This document shows positions 1 through 11,300 of a stretch of DNA of 64,000 nucleotides, piece after piece. Location of the stretch: the NCBI RefSeq assembly GCF_029962835.1, contig NC_080582.1, positions 19,352,032 to 19,416,031 of the forward strand. Reading direction: 5' to 3'. The stretch's first letter is position 1; each line of letters starts with the position of its first letter. Origin of the DNA: Magnolia sinica. Its lineage: Eukaryota; Streptophyta; Magnoliopsida; Magnoliales; Magnoliaceae. The notes beneath the pieces are model-generated. The model had not been told where the DNA came from. It did not search any database and saw only the letters and a program-made list of their open reading frames with translations. The position numbers and the translations under genes are program-made.

Positions 1-368
1 ATCAAAATCTCAAGTGGACCACATAGTGTTGATTAAACTCCCACCATTAAAAACTTCTTGAAGGCCAAAAGTTTTAGATAAAGTTGATATTTATTTTTTC
101 TCTTCATCCAGGTCTTTATGACCTAATCAACAGGTTAGATGTCAAATAAACACTACAATCGGCCTTGGGAGTTTTCAAATGGTGGAAATTCAATCTCTAC
201 CATTTTCTTGTGGTGTGGTCCACAGAAGATTTATATCTACTTAATGTTTATGATAAAGACCTAAAATTATATTTCAAAATAAATTAAAGGTGTGGATAAA
301 ACATATATATCATAGTGTGGCCTACAGAGCACCTACCACTAGCCACCTGGCTAGTCAAACCACCTCCG
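1..368. repeat. Foldback repeat copy, left-truncated by window edge
   Basis: Remnant of the palindromic family seen whole at 3,411-3,927 and 857-1,448. It shows the diagnostic blocks in order: 'aagtggaccaca', 'cccaccattaaaaacttcttg', 'cttcatccaggtc', 'acaggttagatg', 'gtggtgtggtccac', then the terminal 'cctacagagcacc...ctagccacctgg'. No coding potential. The second arm of the palindrome is the better preserved one. Confidence 0.7.
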
Positions 369-384
369 CAAACTACCGTCAATA

Positions 385-745
385 CCACAATGTATATATT
401 TTATCCATGCTCTCCGTTCATTTTTTCCTGTTACATTAATGCATGTATAAAAATATGAGACTGATCAAAATCTTAAGTGGACCACACTACCAGGAAAAAT
501 AGTGATTAAACGTCCACTGTTAAAAGCTTTAAAAAGGCTCACCATAATATTTATTTGCCATTCAACGGATTATATTATAGAGAAAAAAAAAAAAAAATCA
601 GCTTAAATCCAAAACTTTACCCACCTTAGATTTTGGTCGGCATCATTTTTGGTATCATACCTAAAAGGAGATGGAAAATGAATGGACAGCCCGGATAAAA
701 CACCTAAATCATAGTGGCCCACATGGCTTTTCGGGCACATCGGTG
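385..745. repeat. Foldback repeat copy, degenerate
   Basis: Second diverged copy of the same family, directly after the first. It starts with 'accacaatgtatatattttatccatg' type sequence, passes through 'aagtggaccacactacc' and a 15-A run near 585, and ends with 'cggataaaacacctaaatcatagtggcccacatgg'. The arms are only partly alignable, so limits are approximate. No coding sequence. Confidence 0.6.
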
Positions 746-856
746 GTGTGCGCGACACTACACATTCCTAGTCCATGAGGTATTCCGAACAATGGAATAT
801 GTCAGAGAACCTGCTAGGTTGTCTGGATGGTGGGGCCCACGTTATGCAATGGAAAC

Positions 857-1448
857 GGATTGGTTACTCCCCTCGCCGGAGCCCGGTGGCTGGTGGTCGG
901 TGCTATGTGGGCCTCGCCTTGATGTATGTATTTCATTCATTTTTACGGATCATTTTAGGGTTTTCCAGGCTGGTGGTCGGTGCTCGGTGGGCATTGCCTT
1001 GATGTATGTATTTCATTCATTTTTACATATCATTTTAGGGTTTTCCACTGACAAGAGAGGCAAATAAATCTCACAGCGACCACACCATAGGAAAATAATA
1101 GTGATTGGATATCCACCATTAAAATCTTCCTAAGGCTCACTGTACTGTTTATTTGACATTCAATCCGTTGATTAGGTCATATAGACTCAGATGAAGGGAA
1201 AAAAACAAAGATCATCTTGATCCAAAACTTTTATGGCCCTCAAAAAGTTTTTAATGGTTGATGTTCATTTAACACTGTTTCCTATAATGTGGTCCACTTA
1301 AGACTATGATATACTCATTTTTAGTCCCACACAATCAAATGATCTAGAAAAATAGATGGACGGATTGGATGAAACACATATATCATAGTGGGTCTCACAG
1401 AGCACCGACCATCAGCCATTGGCCGGTGGCAGGGGGAGTAGCCAATCC
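857..1448. mobile_element. Foldback (long terminal inverted repeat) element, near-complete
   Basis: Begins 'ggattggttactcccctcgcc' and ends with its inverse complement 'ggcagggggagtagccaatcc'. Both arms continue inward through 'gtggtcggtgctatgtgggcc' / 'cacagagcaccgaccatc' and 'ttgatgtatg' / 'catatatcat'. Almost the entire element is two inverted arms around a short centre. It encodes nothing, so it would depend on another element's transposase. The left arm carries an 80-bp tandem duplication. A Mutator-like origin is possible because of the long inverted repeats, but I could not find a convincing target duplication. Confidence 0.75.
888..1047 (+). repeat. 80-bp tandem duplication inside the foldback arm
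   Basis: Two adjacent 80-bp units (888-967 and 968-1,047), each starting 'ggctggtggtcggtgct' and ending 'cattttagggttttcca'. They differ at a handful of positions. Two overlapping open frames across this segment are by-products of the duplication. Confidence 0.85.
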
Positions 1449-1733
1449 TAGCTGTGAAAAGAGTGGATCTAAAGTCAAGACTGTCCAGAGAGAAAATTAC
1501 AGTCATCAAATTATCAACTGGACCGCAAGCTATATTGAGATGGAACATCGACCGTTCATTTTTGTTTTGACCATGTGGCCCTCCTCAAGTACAAATCTGT
1601 CTGGTTTCCGGCAAAAGTGGTATTTGAAACGTGGGCCACCATTTTTCACGGCTCAAATGTTAAACGAATTTGACACGTGAGGGGAAATTAAAACGTTGTA
1701 CGCTAGGTTAACGTGCAACGTCGCATGGGACGC
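1449..1733. other. Spacer without recognisable feature
   Basis: Sequence between two foldback copies. I see no family match, no convincing reading frame and no clear terminal repeat. Confidence 0.5.
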
Positions 1734-2290
1734 GGATTGGCTTCTGACGCTGCCAGGAGCGAGGTGGCTACTGACAGTGTTACATGGGTCCCACACTGAT
1801 ATATGTGTTATCACAATCCGTCCATATATTTTTAAATATCATTTACTTTAACTATCAAAAAAATGATACCTATATAAATCTAAAGTAAACCACACCATAA
1901 GAAAATAGTGGTGATTGAACGCCCACCATTAAAAAATATCCGGGCTCATTGTAATGTTTATTTTCCAAGTAAGTTGTCGATTATGTCACACATACGTGGA
2001 TGAAGGTAAAAAAAACAAATAATAGCTTCATCCAAAAGCTTTTGGAGCCCTGAAGAAGTTTTTAACGGTCATCATTTAATCACCACTGTTTCTTGTGATG
2101 TGGTCCATAGGATATTTGGATCTATCTCAATTTTAATAAATGGTATAAAATGATATGTAGAAATGTATGGACGGCATAGATTAAATACATACATCATTTT
2201 AGGCTCATAGAGAACCAGTAACTTTCTTGCACCATGGATTAAATACATACATCATCTAGGACTCATAGGGAACCGTTAACTTTCTGGCAA
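1734..2290. mobile_element. Foldback element, diverged copy
   Basis: Starts 'ggattggcttctgacgctgcc' and carries the family blocks in order: 'tgggtcccacactgatatatg', 'gtaaaccacaccataag', 'cgcccaccatta', 'cttcatccaaaag', 'tgtggtccat', 'ggacggcatagattaaatac'. Its right end is duplicated: 'attaaatacatacatcat..actcatag..gaacc' occurs twice between 2,190 and 2,290. No coding potential. Confidence 0.65.
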
Positions 2291-2294
2291 GTAG

Positions 2295-2880
2295 GCTGTA
2301 TGCAAACCCAGTTAGCTCGCTTAACTCGGCTCGAAAAGGCTCAATTTGGCTTGGTTTGAAACTGAGTTCAAGCCAAGTCAACAATTCGACTAACTCAACC
2401 TGGTTTTTTGAGCTTGAAAAAGTTCCGTACCATGTTTGGGCTCATTGTGACTTGGATCAAACCCAACCTGAATCGGACTCACATAACTCAATTACTTTGA
2501 TATTAATGTTGCTTACTAAGTGTTCGATGAAATGATTTAATAAAGTGTGGCAAATGATAAAAGAGGTATATATATAAGAAACAAATATCTTTTTTTTCTT
2601 GACTTTTATTTAGTTACAGGGTGTTTATTGAAATAGCTGTAAAACCATTACTACTATTTTACATACATCGATATTTTGGAGGTTTAGCCCGTATGTTTGT
2701 AAAAATGTTGCACAGTGATGGCTTGATCTTGGCTCAAACTCAGCCCAAACTGTCCTGGCTAGCCAATCAGGCTCAGCAAAGCCGAGCTCAAGTTGGGTCA
2801 GCAAGTGTCCGAGCCGAGTCTAGCTGTGATAAGCGTGGTAAGCTCGACTCGGTTAAACCTGTGGCAAGTCACTTCAGTAG
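2295..2880. repeat. Degenerate 'gctcgactcgg' repeat region
   Basis: Two clusters (about 2,300-2,480 and 2,735-2,870) of loosely repeated motifs built on gagctcg/ctcggctc, separated by AT-rich DNA. Such clusters often lie just inside the ends of non-autonomous hAT elements, as at 50,613-52,625. Here I could not define terminal repeats or a target duplication, so the class is open. The open frame across 2,621-2,923 matches nothing I know. Confidence 0.4.
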
Positions 2881-3410
2881 CCCATCCGCGTCCGTCGCAT
2901 GCGAAAATTTGCCATACATGTAATTTTCTAAATTACCAAAGCACCCCTGCAAGATTTTGAAATGCCAGAAAGGTTGCAGAATTAATTGGCAGGCCGCCAA
3001 AGTGGTTTAGATAGACGAAATCAGAACCGTTGATTAAGTAGAAAAAGAAGTAGGTGGGCCATTCACCAAATTTTTCTTTTTTTTCGATGATACCATCCCT
3101 TCAATCAGTGACATATAAATGAAACTAAGTGTTGAGAATCATCAATGCTCCTTTCCTTGGAAATTGTGCATCAATTGGAAGGTTGGGATGTCCTGATCAA
3201 GTACCATTTTTGGGTTGTCTAAAATCAGTGGTGGAATTCATGGATCGCTTAATTCAGATAATCATAAATTTGTGCCACGTGTACGGCCATGGTAGGAAGT
3301 CACGAAAGTTCGGTGCGCTGCAGGCATTTGATCTCTTTCCTTTTATAAAAAAAAAAATAATAATAAAATCTTTTTACAATACGCTGACGGAATATGATGT
3401 CCCGTGTTTG
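2881..3410. other. Unclassified spacer
   Basis: No family motif and no convincing gene. One 98-codon frame (3,129-3,425) has no recognisable domain and runs into the foldback element, so I treat it as chance. Confidence 0.4.
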
Positions 3411-3927
3411 GACGCGGTTGGCTAGTGACGCCGCCACCAGCCAGGTAGCTAGTAGTCGGTGCTATGTGGACCCCACCATGATGTATACGTTGCCGTCCGT
3501 CCATTTTTGAAGGTAATTTTAGAGATTGATCCCAAAAATGAGGTAGACATAAATCTCATCTGGACTACAAACGGGAAAACAATAGTGATTGAATTTCCAC
3601 CATTAAAAATCTCCTAGGGCCCGCTGTAATGGTTATTTGACATCTAACCTGTTTATTAGGTCATACAGAGTTGGATGAAATGAAAAAAATATATATCAGC
3701 TTGATCCAAAACTTTTGGGCCCCCAAGATGTATTTTTAGTGGTGGGAGTTCAATCAACACTCTGGGGCCCACTTGAGATTTGGATCAACCTCATTTTTGG
3801 GCTTATATAATAAAATGATCCAGAAGAATAGGTGGACAACAGGGATGAAACACATACATCTTGGCGGGGCCCACAGAGCACTGACCACTAGCCATTGGCT
3901 AGTGGCAGAGGAAGTAGCCAATCCCTT
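3411..3927. mobile_element. Foldback element, best-preserved copy
   Basis: Palindromic element of about 517 bp. The left arm begins 'gacgcggttggctagtgac' and the right arm ends 'ggaagtagccaatccc'. The right arm's inverse complement matches the left through the 'ccaccagcca', 'gtcggtgctatgtgg' and 'ccccaccatgatgtat' blocks and continues for roughly 250 bp per arm, about three bases in four by eye. No gene inside. Flanks 'cccgtgttt' and 'acacgtgtt' resemble each other but are not an exact duplication. Confidence 0.8.
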
Positions 3928-4014
3928 ACACGTGTTACCGTGTATATGCACAATGCCCGTGTATATATGGCTTGCATCACATGTTACTCAATCCAAACTG
4001 ATAAATTTGCCAGA

Positions 4015-4470
4015 AAATGAAGCAGATCCAAACTGTTTAATGTCCATTCCATCCAACCGTTTTTTCCAGCTCATTTTAGGGCATGAAACAAAAAATGAAG
4101 TAGATCCATAGATCAACTGGACCACACTATAGGAAAATGTGTGGCCCACCATTAAAATTTTCTTGGGGCCACAAAAGTTTTGGATCAAACTGATATTTAT
4201 GTCTTCCCTTCATCCAGATCATTGTTACCTTATCAACAGGTTGGATGGCAAATAAAAATTACGGTGGACCTAGGAAGGTTTTAATAGTGGGTGTCATTAT
4301 CCCCACTGTTTCGTGTGGTGTGGTCCACTTTGGCTTGGTATCCACTTCATTTTTTGTTCCATACCTTAAAATGAGCTGGAAAACTAGATGGACGGTGAGG
4401 ATATCAAACAAATACATCACGGTGGGCCTCACAGCTCTCAATGCATCACCGCACCACCCCTTTGGGGGGG
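4015..4470. repeat. Foldback family copy, arms partly preserved
   Basis: Contains 'ccagctcattttagggcatg', 'aactggaccacactatagg', 'cttcatccagatc', 'caacaggttggatggc', 'gtgtggtccac' and the right-hand 'atggacggtgaggata...aatacatcacggtgggcc'. It ends at a run of about 14 G (4,464-4,477) that may mark a breakpoint. Confidence 0.65.
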
Positions 4471-4519
4471 GGGGGGTGTGGCAGCACCACCTAATCCCGC
4501 GTCCATTATCCATATCGGG

Positions 4520-4913
4520 AGCGGATTAGGTGAGACCCTGACTGTGGGGCCCACTGTGAGGTACGTGACTACATCCACGCCGTTCATCCATATTAAAAGC
4601 TCATTTGAGCGCATAATCCCAAAAACAAAGCAGTTCCAAATCTCAGATGGTCCGTAGTACGGCAAATAGTGGTGATTGATCATTAAAAACTTCCGTTGGG
4701 ATGGCAAATAAACATTACCGTGGAATCCGTGCTGTTTTTAATGGTGGATATTTAATCACGACTGTTTCCTATGACGTGGTCCACCTAACATTTGATTAAC
4801 CTTCAATTTTGGGACCTTACTTTAAAATAAGCTTTCAAAATGGTTGGACGATGTGGATTTAAGGCACATACATCACTGTGCGCTGCAAAGCCCGGGGTCT
4901 CACCTAATCCGCT
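4520..4913. mobile_element. 394-bp inverted-repeat element with perfect 19-bp ends
   Basis: The left end agcggattaggtgagaccc (4,520-4,538) is exactly inverse-complementary to 4,895-4,913. Inside, the arms share the foldback family's core ('ggggcccactgtgagg...acatccacgccgttcatcc' on the left, 'ttggacgatgtggatt...catacatcactgtg' on the right). It is a MITE-sized subfamily with its own ends. I see no clear target duplication in the flanks. Confidence 0.75.
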
Positions 4914-5757
4914 ACCAACGACAATGTAGTTTTCCGGGCCCACATGCGTCTGGGTATTATCCGCACGTGCTATTGCGCTTAGGTAGTAAGAGCTAGGAAC
5001 TGTAGTTGCATGCGCTTGACTGCAGTTTGAAAATGCACACCACCTCACACGGGTAAAATGGTACACGTATTGGACATCCGAACAGCTCATCAGGTAATCC
5101 CAAGCGTGTAGACACGGTATCTGCAATAACAGCCTTGCATGATCATCAGGAGGCCCACCCAACGGTCATATTTGTCTTATTTTAGTTGTATTCAAGATAC
5201 ACGGTGAGGATCTCCTGAAAACCAAGTCAATCTTACACACGTGTTAGGCTAGTGAAACATGCTCTACTCATGGATTACTGAGCTTGCTAAGCGCAGACGC
5301 GTGTGCAAAATAGCTCATGTACACGCCACACATGTGCCAGAATGGCGCATTGTGCTAGATCCAATCCATCCATCAGATCTGTCTGACCTTCTACATGTTT
5401 TACCAAGAATAAATATGGCCCACTAACCATGTAGGCTCCAATATTGAAAACAGGTGGAAGCGTTAGAAAAGATGATTTCAAAAGAACTTCGATACTCTGG
5501 TAGGTCTTTGGATGATACGCAGGCACTTAGAATTTGCACCCGTGGCATATGAGAAAATCAAATTAAACCGTCCAAATTATGTGCACCAGTTTAGATGTAT
5601 CGTGAAACAAAAATTATACTTATTTGATAATCTAACCATCAGATTGATGGACTTTTATTACAAGGCTAAAAATGAAAACATCCAGTGGTCTCATTTCAAT
5701 GAACAATTGTCCACGAGTCATTGGTTAATTTGAGTTTATGTAGGGAAAAGGTTCTAT
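4914..5757. other. Spacer without recognisable feature
   Basis: No terminal repeats, no known domain and no RNA gene seen. Two short frames (4,803-5,162 -, 5,287-5,526 -) lack any recognisable motif and are not reported as genes. Confidence 0.4.
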
Positions 5758-6405
5758 GCGCTCGACCTCACGAGTCCGTCGCATGAGGTCGAGCTGTGTG
5801 GGCCCCACCGTGATGCGTTTCAAACATCTACCCCATTAGTCAGATGCACCATTCCATCGTGGTATAGGTCTCAAAAATCAAGTCAATCCGTGACTTATGT
5901 GGGCCACACCACATACAGAAGTGGGGAGGGGCCGTGCACCATTAAAACATTCATAGTCATTTTTTGGGCCCACCGAGATGTGGTTTGCAAATCCAGCCCA
6001 TCCATTATGTGTGTCCCACTTGGATGAGGGTTCAGACCAAGTTTTAGCATATTTAAAACTCAGGTGGGCCCCACCAAGTGCTTTTATATGTTTTAACGGT
6101 GTCTTCACATGATTTTAGATGTTTCAGCAGCATTCAAAACTCAGGTGGGCCCCACCAAGTGCTTTTATATGTTTTAACGGGGTCTTTACATTATTTTAGA
6201 TGGTCTGGTCTACCTGAGTTCAGTATCCGGTTGATTTTTGGAATATCCCATAATTTAGAGGGGACCCATCAAATGCACAGTGTTGATGGTTGATATGCAT
6301 CATAGTGGGACCCACACAGCTCAACCTCACGGGAGCTTATAGTAAGTGTTGATGGTCGACACGCATCATGGTGGGGCTACACAGCTCGACCTCACGGGAT
6401 ATCTT
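5758..6405. repeat. Palindromic 'gctcgacctcacg' element with internal tandem duplications
   Basis: The left end has 'ctcgacctcacgag' followed by 'ggtcgagctgtgtgggcccc' and 'accgtgatgcg'. The right end carries the inverse order, 'tgcatcatagtgggaccca', 'cacagctcaacctcacggg'. It resembles the foldback family in plan but has different ends. Two tandem duplications lie inside: an 81-bp period at 6,055-6,201 and a 66-bp period at 6,279-6,404 that repeats the right end itself. Confidence 0.6.
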
Positions 6406-6424
6406 TTCCCCCACACATGCTCAC

Positions 6425-6515
6425 GGGGGGAGTTCACCACCTATGGGTACTCAAACCCTCAACCAGGTGTTGAACCTCCCATAAGAGCCTATCCACTGGA
6501 GTAAAAGCAAGGACT
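6425..6515 (-). other. Possible tRNA-derived SINE fragment (weak)
   Basis: On the minus strand 'ttactccagtggataggc' resembles a pol III A box, followed about 40 bases on by 'ggtttgagtaccc', which resembles a B box. The fragment is short, has no visible poly(A)/T tail and could be chance. Confidence 0.25.
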
Positions 6516-6938
6516 CTACTTTAATTTGAGTCGTATATCAGGACTTGAACGCGACCAGAGTATAAAATAACTCCCATTTGAGGTTGCATTTATTACCTGC
6601 CTTAATTGGGTAGAGGGTCCATAATTTGGACGGTGAGAGTTGGGCTACGTACATGCCGTTTGTACAATAGCTATCTCCGAGTTTATGGCAGTTGTACGTA
6701 CACTTCCCAGGTCCTTATCAAAGATGAGATGGGATTTTATGATCCTCGGTCGAGGACATGCATGTACTTGGGTTTCAATTTGTACAGAGTGACCCCTTGT
6801 TCGACGATCCAGGCCATTCGTCTCTGGTGTCACCGTGGACAAACCATCTCCCCGTACGCTAATTGGGTACTAGCTGTTCATCCCCGTTATCTCCGTTTCC
6901 TCTGAGGAGCAATAAGAAAGGATAATACATTATCTTTA

Positions 6939-7984
6939 GGGTCAGTTTGAATATTTGGTTTATAGTATAATCCGGTGGCATGGCATTTATTACTTACATT
7001 CGTTTGCTGGTGAGTACGTGGTATATACTTGTATCCTACGTCCAGACGTTGACCGAGATATCTTTGGTGGGCTTGTTTGGATTTCGCACCGGATATCTTC
7101 GAAATGCATAAATATTTGATAAACCCAAAAAAGATAAAAATAAATATTTACTTTCTCCACATTTGTAATTTGAATCCCAAAATGTTTTCATCAAATAATA
7201 GATTATCTAACTCAAGCAAGGTACAAAATCCTATCCCACGAGAAAAAATCAAAGCCCACATGGTCATTTATCTATGCACTGTGCAAAATGTTAGATTAGG
7301 TCTTCTTAGGGAATTTGTAGGAAAATACACACTAATCAGAGCGCATGCCGCCATCCATACCTTGGATTTCGGGATTACGCTTGCAAGTTCGACCAGGATA
7401 CCACTTTGAATCCAACCCTGTGATGCGGCCTCCAGGTCTGTCATATGTAAAAGAACCAACATGAATTTACTAATACATCAAAAGAGAAGAGCATATGGTT
7501 GAGAAGAAGTGGAGCAAGAAAGATATGAGCCGACACCCAAAATAGAACGTCCACAGTGTATCCCTAAAAACCGCAATCGATTCCTCCTTCCTCTCCTACG
7601 ATTTGAGTTGTGGGGGGTAAATAAGGGTAGATTTCTCGTCAGATTTTCATCTCTTCCACCATAACTGTCTAATTGGATGTAAGAATGCAATGGCCGCCTC
7701 CAGTCCGTACAAGTCTAGTATAAAGAGAAGATGAATTCTGCTGCCACACCATGCCGACGCTCGTATTGGGAAGAGATGGGATTGCGCGGCTCGAGGATGG
7801 AAGTATGAATGATGCCGTATCTCGCTAGGATATCTCAATCCCATCGAGATCATCCCACGTGTCATACATGCAAAACGTACTATGTATGTATACTCACATC
7901 CAAACATGCCCTCTTCCGTTAAATGGTGGATTAGACAATACAATCCAACGTAAAATACCCTAAACCAGATACCCAAACTGGCCC
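6939..7984. mobile_element. PIF/Harbinger (Tourist-type) non-autonomous element
   Basis: Left end 'gggtcagtttgaatatttgg' and right end '...ccagatacccaaactggccc' are imperfect inverted repeats over about 25 bp. They are flanked by TTA on both sides (6,936-6,938 and 7,985-7,987), the target duplication typical of this superfamily. At 1,046 bp it is larger than most Tourist MITEs. No DDE transposase or Myb-like frame is visible. A second pair of Harbinger-looking ends lies inside ('gggcttgtttggat' near 7,068 and 'atccaaacatgccc' near 7,900), suggesting nesting, but without matching flanks. Confidence 0.7.
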
Positions 7985-7987
7985 TTA

Positions 7988-8322
7988 GGGATTACGGATT
8001 TGAACGATGTATTTGAATATACGCAGCTATGTACGAAGCGTATCAAATGGTGCCATGTTTTAGCGACCGATGAAGATGCAATCATTTAAAAGCGGTTACG
8101 AGACATATGACAAGAGAAGAAATAGAGAAAGCCAAATTGTAGTGAACGGTTGTGGGAACTATCGGAACATGAAAAAGATGTAAATACCCAAATCAAGGCT
8201 ATAAATAACAAAGGAATTCAATGGGAAGATTTCGTTTTATACTAACCAAACAAACCAAATCTATCTTTCAATTATCCCTTCAATTACAGGTCCATTTACA
8301 TTGTGTAGTATAATCATTTACT
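7988..8322 (+). repeat. Tat-type gypsy LTR, left piece
   Basis: DNA between the Harbinger element and the solo LTR. It contains 'ctataaataacaaagg' (8,201-8,216), a TATA-like core, followed by 'ttcaattatcccttcaatta'. It continues across the solo LTR into 11,831 onward, and both lie upstream of Tat-type gag, so I infer the 5' LTR of the outer element. The LTR start is not defined; it may have been lost at the Harbinger boundary. Confidence 0.5.
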
Positions 8323-8327
8323 TCTCC
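8323..8327. repeat. Target site duplication tctcc (left)
   Basis: Exact 5-bp match to 11,826-11,830, flanking the TG...CA-bounded solo LTR. Five bases is the usual gypsy integration footprint. Confidence 0.8.
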
Positions 8328-11300
8328 TGTAACATCCTGGATTTTCACTGATTTTTGGATTAATTTTTATTTTTTTTAAATTTTATTTAATTAACCTAAA
8401 TATTACTTAATAACTATTAGCACTCAATGTCAGTGTATACAGGGGTGGTACCAATAAAGAGCCGCACCAGTTCGATTAATCAGCCGTAGGATGTCATGAC
8501 ACGATCACATCTTCTAACGTCCCGCCCAACCAGAACAGTGTCCTGGGGCGTCCACGTAGGATTTGCCACAGGACCGTTCGTTTAAGTCACTCGTAGTGAG
8601 GTATCACAAATAAATTAGACCAAGATTAGCCCAATTAAATAGACCAGATAGGTCCTGATAGAACCTAGTGCGGGCCTCCAAGCCAGATGGTCGTTTACAC
8701 CTAGTGACAGCCCGTGCAGGCTATACCGCGACACGGGAATGTCAGAAAATTATAAAAATTTAGGGGAGCATAGATCTCACTGGGCTTGGGGACCATTGCA
8801 GACCACGGACCCAGTGGACGCCCAGAAATAAACTATTCAGGCCGTCCCAACGGCACTTGCCAAATGCAACCCACCAATGCCAGAATTGGAATCTGGCACT
8901 GGTAAATAAAACTGAGATTTCAGGCATTTCAGCCGTTGGATTTCTTCTAAATTTTTCGGTAAAGGTCTAATGTATTTTTCTACGCCCGCCCACAAAATTT
9001 GGGTCCCGATCATGGCATGGTGACCGTTGATCGCGAATCAGACCTGTGCGACTAAACCCCATATCCGATCGTCTCCAAATTTTACATGGCCCTTCATCGA
9101 GCCATGGAGCACCTATCCTATAAGTTTCATGGCCAGAGGGCCACCAGAACTGCCCCGATTCTCCAAACAAGCTTTAGAACGCTCGTTGGTGGGTCACTAG
9201 TTCCAAAACTATAAAATAATATCCATCTTACTGGGCTTGACGCCCATCGTGGGAATCAGACCGGGGTACTGTCCAGAACCGCTCAACTTGAGCCAAAGGA
9301 CAAGTGCATGAGAAGTGCAAATACCCTAAAGGAAGGAGTTAGAACTTAAGTGAATTGAGTCGTCCACTCTTATACAAAGTTGAGGATTTCGGACCGTCGG
9401 TTTGCGACCAAACTTTACCCGTGGAGTAAGGATATTTCCCTGCTCATATTCGTATAACCGCGGCCCCGATCGACCACCGATGATCATTGAACAGACTTCT
9501 AATCATATCCGTCGATTGGCTCATCCAAATGGAGGGCCGATCATATCCATGCGTAGATCATCATTAGGGCCAACTATCTAACGGTGGGTGCCGACTCCTA
9601 CGCCCCGTAGTGGCCCCCAAATGGTAGAAACACATTCCCCTAGGGCTAGTATAGTGAAAACCCATCCCTTAGGGCCATTTACACCAAACCTGACACTATA
9701 TAAAGGCCTTATTTAGGGCACCCCCTCCCTCATACGAATTTGCCCTAGGGAACAAAGGGAGAGAGGAGAGAAAAAGGAGAAGGAAGAGAGGAAGAAGAGA
9801 GTGAAGTGAGAGTGAAGGTGGATCGTAGGCAATGTGGGACCCAAGGGAGTTCAATCTTACATCTCCCTACCTCTTCTTCAAGGAAGAACCCTCCACCACA
9901 ACCACACATTCGCTCCATTGATCGTCTAGGTAAAAGCCCCCATCCCTTTTCTTAAAAACCTTGAGTTGAGGAAGGATTTGCTTGAAACTCTAACATGCGA
10001 ATGGTTGCTTTAGGGATTCTGGCCGTCCGACTCCAAAAGCCCTCATTCCTAGGTCATTTTCTAAGCCTCCAACAATCCATAGGTGTGGACTATTATCCTT
10101 AGGTGGCCTAACACCAATTATAGTTGGAGTTTACTGATTTTGTTTGCTTGGTATGTTATATGGAAGAATCTAAAGGAACCTAGGGATGATAAGTTGTTGG
10201 AATTGTATGAATTACATGTTTATTTCTCTTTGATGTTAATCTTGCCTCTCTCGTGATCTAGTGTATGGATGATTACATGCTCATGTTTGGTTAATTTCTT
10301 TTTCTCATATGTGTTGCTTCATATTGTGTATGATTCATTTGCTCTTATGTATTTAATCCCTTGAGGTGTAGGAAGTGCTTAACTTCTTCACCAACCCATA
10401 CCACACACATACACCTCATTCATGATATTAATAGTTTGCTTGCTAGAGAAATTTGAATTGTATGTTGAGCAACATGAGAACATGGTGTTGAATATGCTTG
10501 ATGTTATATTGGTAGTTGGCATGCTATGAATCACTATTCCTACCCATGGGTTGGTCAGAAACATGAGGAGAGCGAAGGTGGTTCGTTGGTAGGACCACCT
10601 TGAGGCTAAACTCATGGGTTTGGGCAAGTGCATGTAGGTGGCAGTAGTTAGACTACATAGGTCGCTTGTACCCGATGTCGTTCCACCACGGACTTGCCTG
10701 GGCTCGTGCGGCTTAGTCCAATAGCTGACCCACCTGGTTTGTTAACCTTGTTTGCTCACATATGTATGGAAACTGGAATACCCTACCACCGTTGTAGCCT
10801 ATCGATAACGAATTGAATATCGATCCACTATCTCATGAGCCGGGCATGGTGGAATGGAACACTGTGTCTAAGATGTCGGCCTACGCTGGGGTGACGCGCC
10901 TCCCCGTAGCGACTATGAGCAATTCCACATTCAGCACCCCCCATGTGCTTGAAGTCGGGGATAGGGGAAACCCGACGGGGTCAAGGATCGTGGGGTCTTG
11001 GCCTCACACATTGGGGGGTCATGGCCTCGCAACTAGTTCAGGGCATTTGATATGTAGGGTATATTAAATTCTCAAATCTGCTGGATGAATGGACTTAACT
11101 AAGAACCCGGTTAACATCATCATTGCACGGCATTAGCTAGGTTGGCGACTCGGCAGTCGAGGTTGCTCTGAGGGAGTGTTGACATATGCGATCGTTAGAC
11201 GGAGTCCCTCGAGGGAGAGTTGTGGTGAGGGCATATATCATATCATCCACCATGCATGTACATTAATAAGATTAGTTAGGTATTTGTGAATAATTACTTT

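Noticed and set aside
714..1067. 117-codon + frame
   Set aside because: Spans the 80-bp tandem duplication in a foldback arm; the peptide repeats itself because the DNA does. No domain.
2621..3425. Two frames of about 100 codons
   Set aside because: No known motifs, atypical composition, flanked by repeats; chance is the simpler reading.
3411..3927. Target duplication for the best foldback copy (cccgtgttt / acacgtgtt)
   Set aside because: Match is incomplete and the exact element end is uncertain, so it was not called.
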